Part shown: positions 63,538-64,000 of the stretch, one piece after another
Position numbering within the stretch: the stretch's first letter is position 1
Layout of the letters: each line of letters begins with the position of its first letter
Assembly (NCBI RefSeq): GCF_000499845.2
Contig: NC_023753.2
Location: 3,494,791 to 3,558,790 of the forward strand
DNA: 64,000 nt
Direction: 5' to 3'
DNA from: Phaseolus vulgaris
Lineage: Eukaryota; Streptophyta; Magnoliopsida; Fabales; Fabaceae
The notes under the pieces: model-generated
The model's input: the letters and a program-made list of their open reading frames with translations, nothing else
The model's database searches: none
What the model was told of the DNA's origin: nothing
Program-made: the position numbers and the translations under genes

Positions 63538-64000
63538 AACTGATCTTATTTGACTGCTCACTCTTAATGCTAACACTACTCCCAGCCTTTTATTTTCCAC
63601 GGGGTGGAGATATAACACAGAAGGTAATAAGAATGGAAGAATGGAATGGAGTTAATAGCTAGCTTTTGGTGTTCATTTGACATTTTTGAAACCTGTTGTG
63701 GTCTTGTATGTCGTGTGTAGTATATCTTTGTGTCTGAATATTACAATTTACAAAGGAAAAGTGGTGGCTTTTCGCTCACTAGTTAGCTAGCTGTATACAA
63801 TTACCTTGTCATTTGAGGAAAAGCGGGTGGCTATGTATATATCTATATGTAATCAACTAATCATTGTTTATTAGGTAGTTTGCTGCTTAGATCTTCATTT
63901 GAATCCCTGGTATATGTCTTAACTGTATTTTGTCACTTTAGTTTTAGCAATCAGAGACATGATTTTTGCATATCATCAGAACAATTATTCGTCTTGGACT
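63538..64000 (+). other. QWRF gene 3' UTR and flank
   Basis: No other gene is visible before the window ends. The sequence directly after TAG at 63535-63537 has the composition of a 3' UTR. Confidence 0.5.

Overview
The window is plant nuclear DNA from a dicot, most probably a legume. It is AT-rich between genes, its genes carry many GT-AG introns, and every recognisable product belongs to a plant family. The legume suggestion rests on remembered dispersed-repeat text (for example around 7377-7640) and overall protein resemblance, so it is inference. I found 11 protein-coding genes. For each one the exon chain was rebuilt by hand from splice sites, and each chain keeps one open frame from ATG to stop.

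Layout, left to right. A LINE reverse-transcriptase remnant lies at 1142-1495 (-). A RING-H2 E3 ligase of RHY1A type is at 2548-4398 (-). A long AT-rich gap follows and holds a ~504-bp inverted-repeat element (6310-6813) and a dispersed repeat (7330-7640). A small LEA-like or stress-type protein is at 10783-11202 (-). The next gap (11.3-16.1 kb) holds an LTR-like stretch, a 148-bp tandem duplication and a degenerate telomere-like array built on a 35-bp unit. A prolyl 4-hydroxylase is at 16172-18885 (+). FAR1, a domesticated Mutator-type transposase and transcription factor, is at 21978-25058 (+). An unnamed repeat-containing charged protein is at 26949-30631 (+). A 77-aa zinc-finger/4F5-type protein is at 31536-32706 (+). 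A Ty1/Copia remnant lies at 33485-34203. A short secreted SERK-like LRR protein is at 36009-38403 (+), an Mpv17/PMP22 membrane protein at 40778-43971 (+), a SAGA subunit ADA1-like protein at 46235-47302 (-), ribosomal protein S29 at 51720-52725 (+) and a QWRF-domain (augmin8-like) microtubule protein at 59287-63537 (+).

This is a normal euchromatic gene neighbourhood, not an operon or gene cluster. The products serve unrelated tasks: ubiquitination, cell-wall protein hydroxylation, light signalling, chromatin modification, translation, microtubule organisation and organelle membranes.

The most unusual gene is the unrecognised 793-aa protein at 26949-30631. It carries about seven copies of a charged motif reading roughly L-D-K-V-L-V-K-H-x-S-R-L-E-K-E, part of it from a recent in-frame 183-bp duplication. 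Two divergently oriented near-consensus MSA (MYB3R, G2/M-phase) sites sit 166-193 bp upstream of its start codon. I therefore propose it as a mitotic protein. Other notable items are the three equal 69-nt repeat exons in the FAR1 tail, the perfect palindrome of site II elements plus telo-box in the RPS29 promoter, and the inverted-repeat element at 6.3-6.8 kb.
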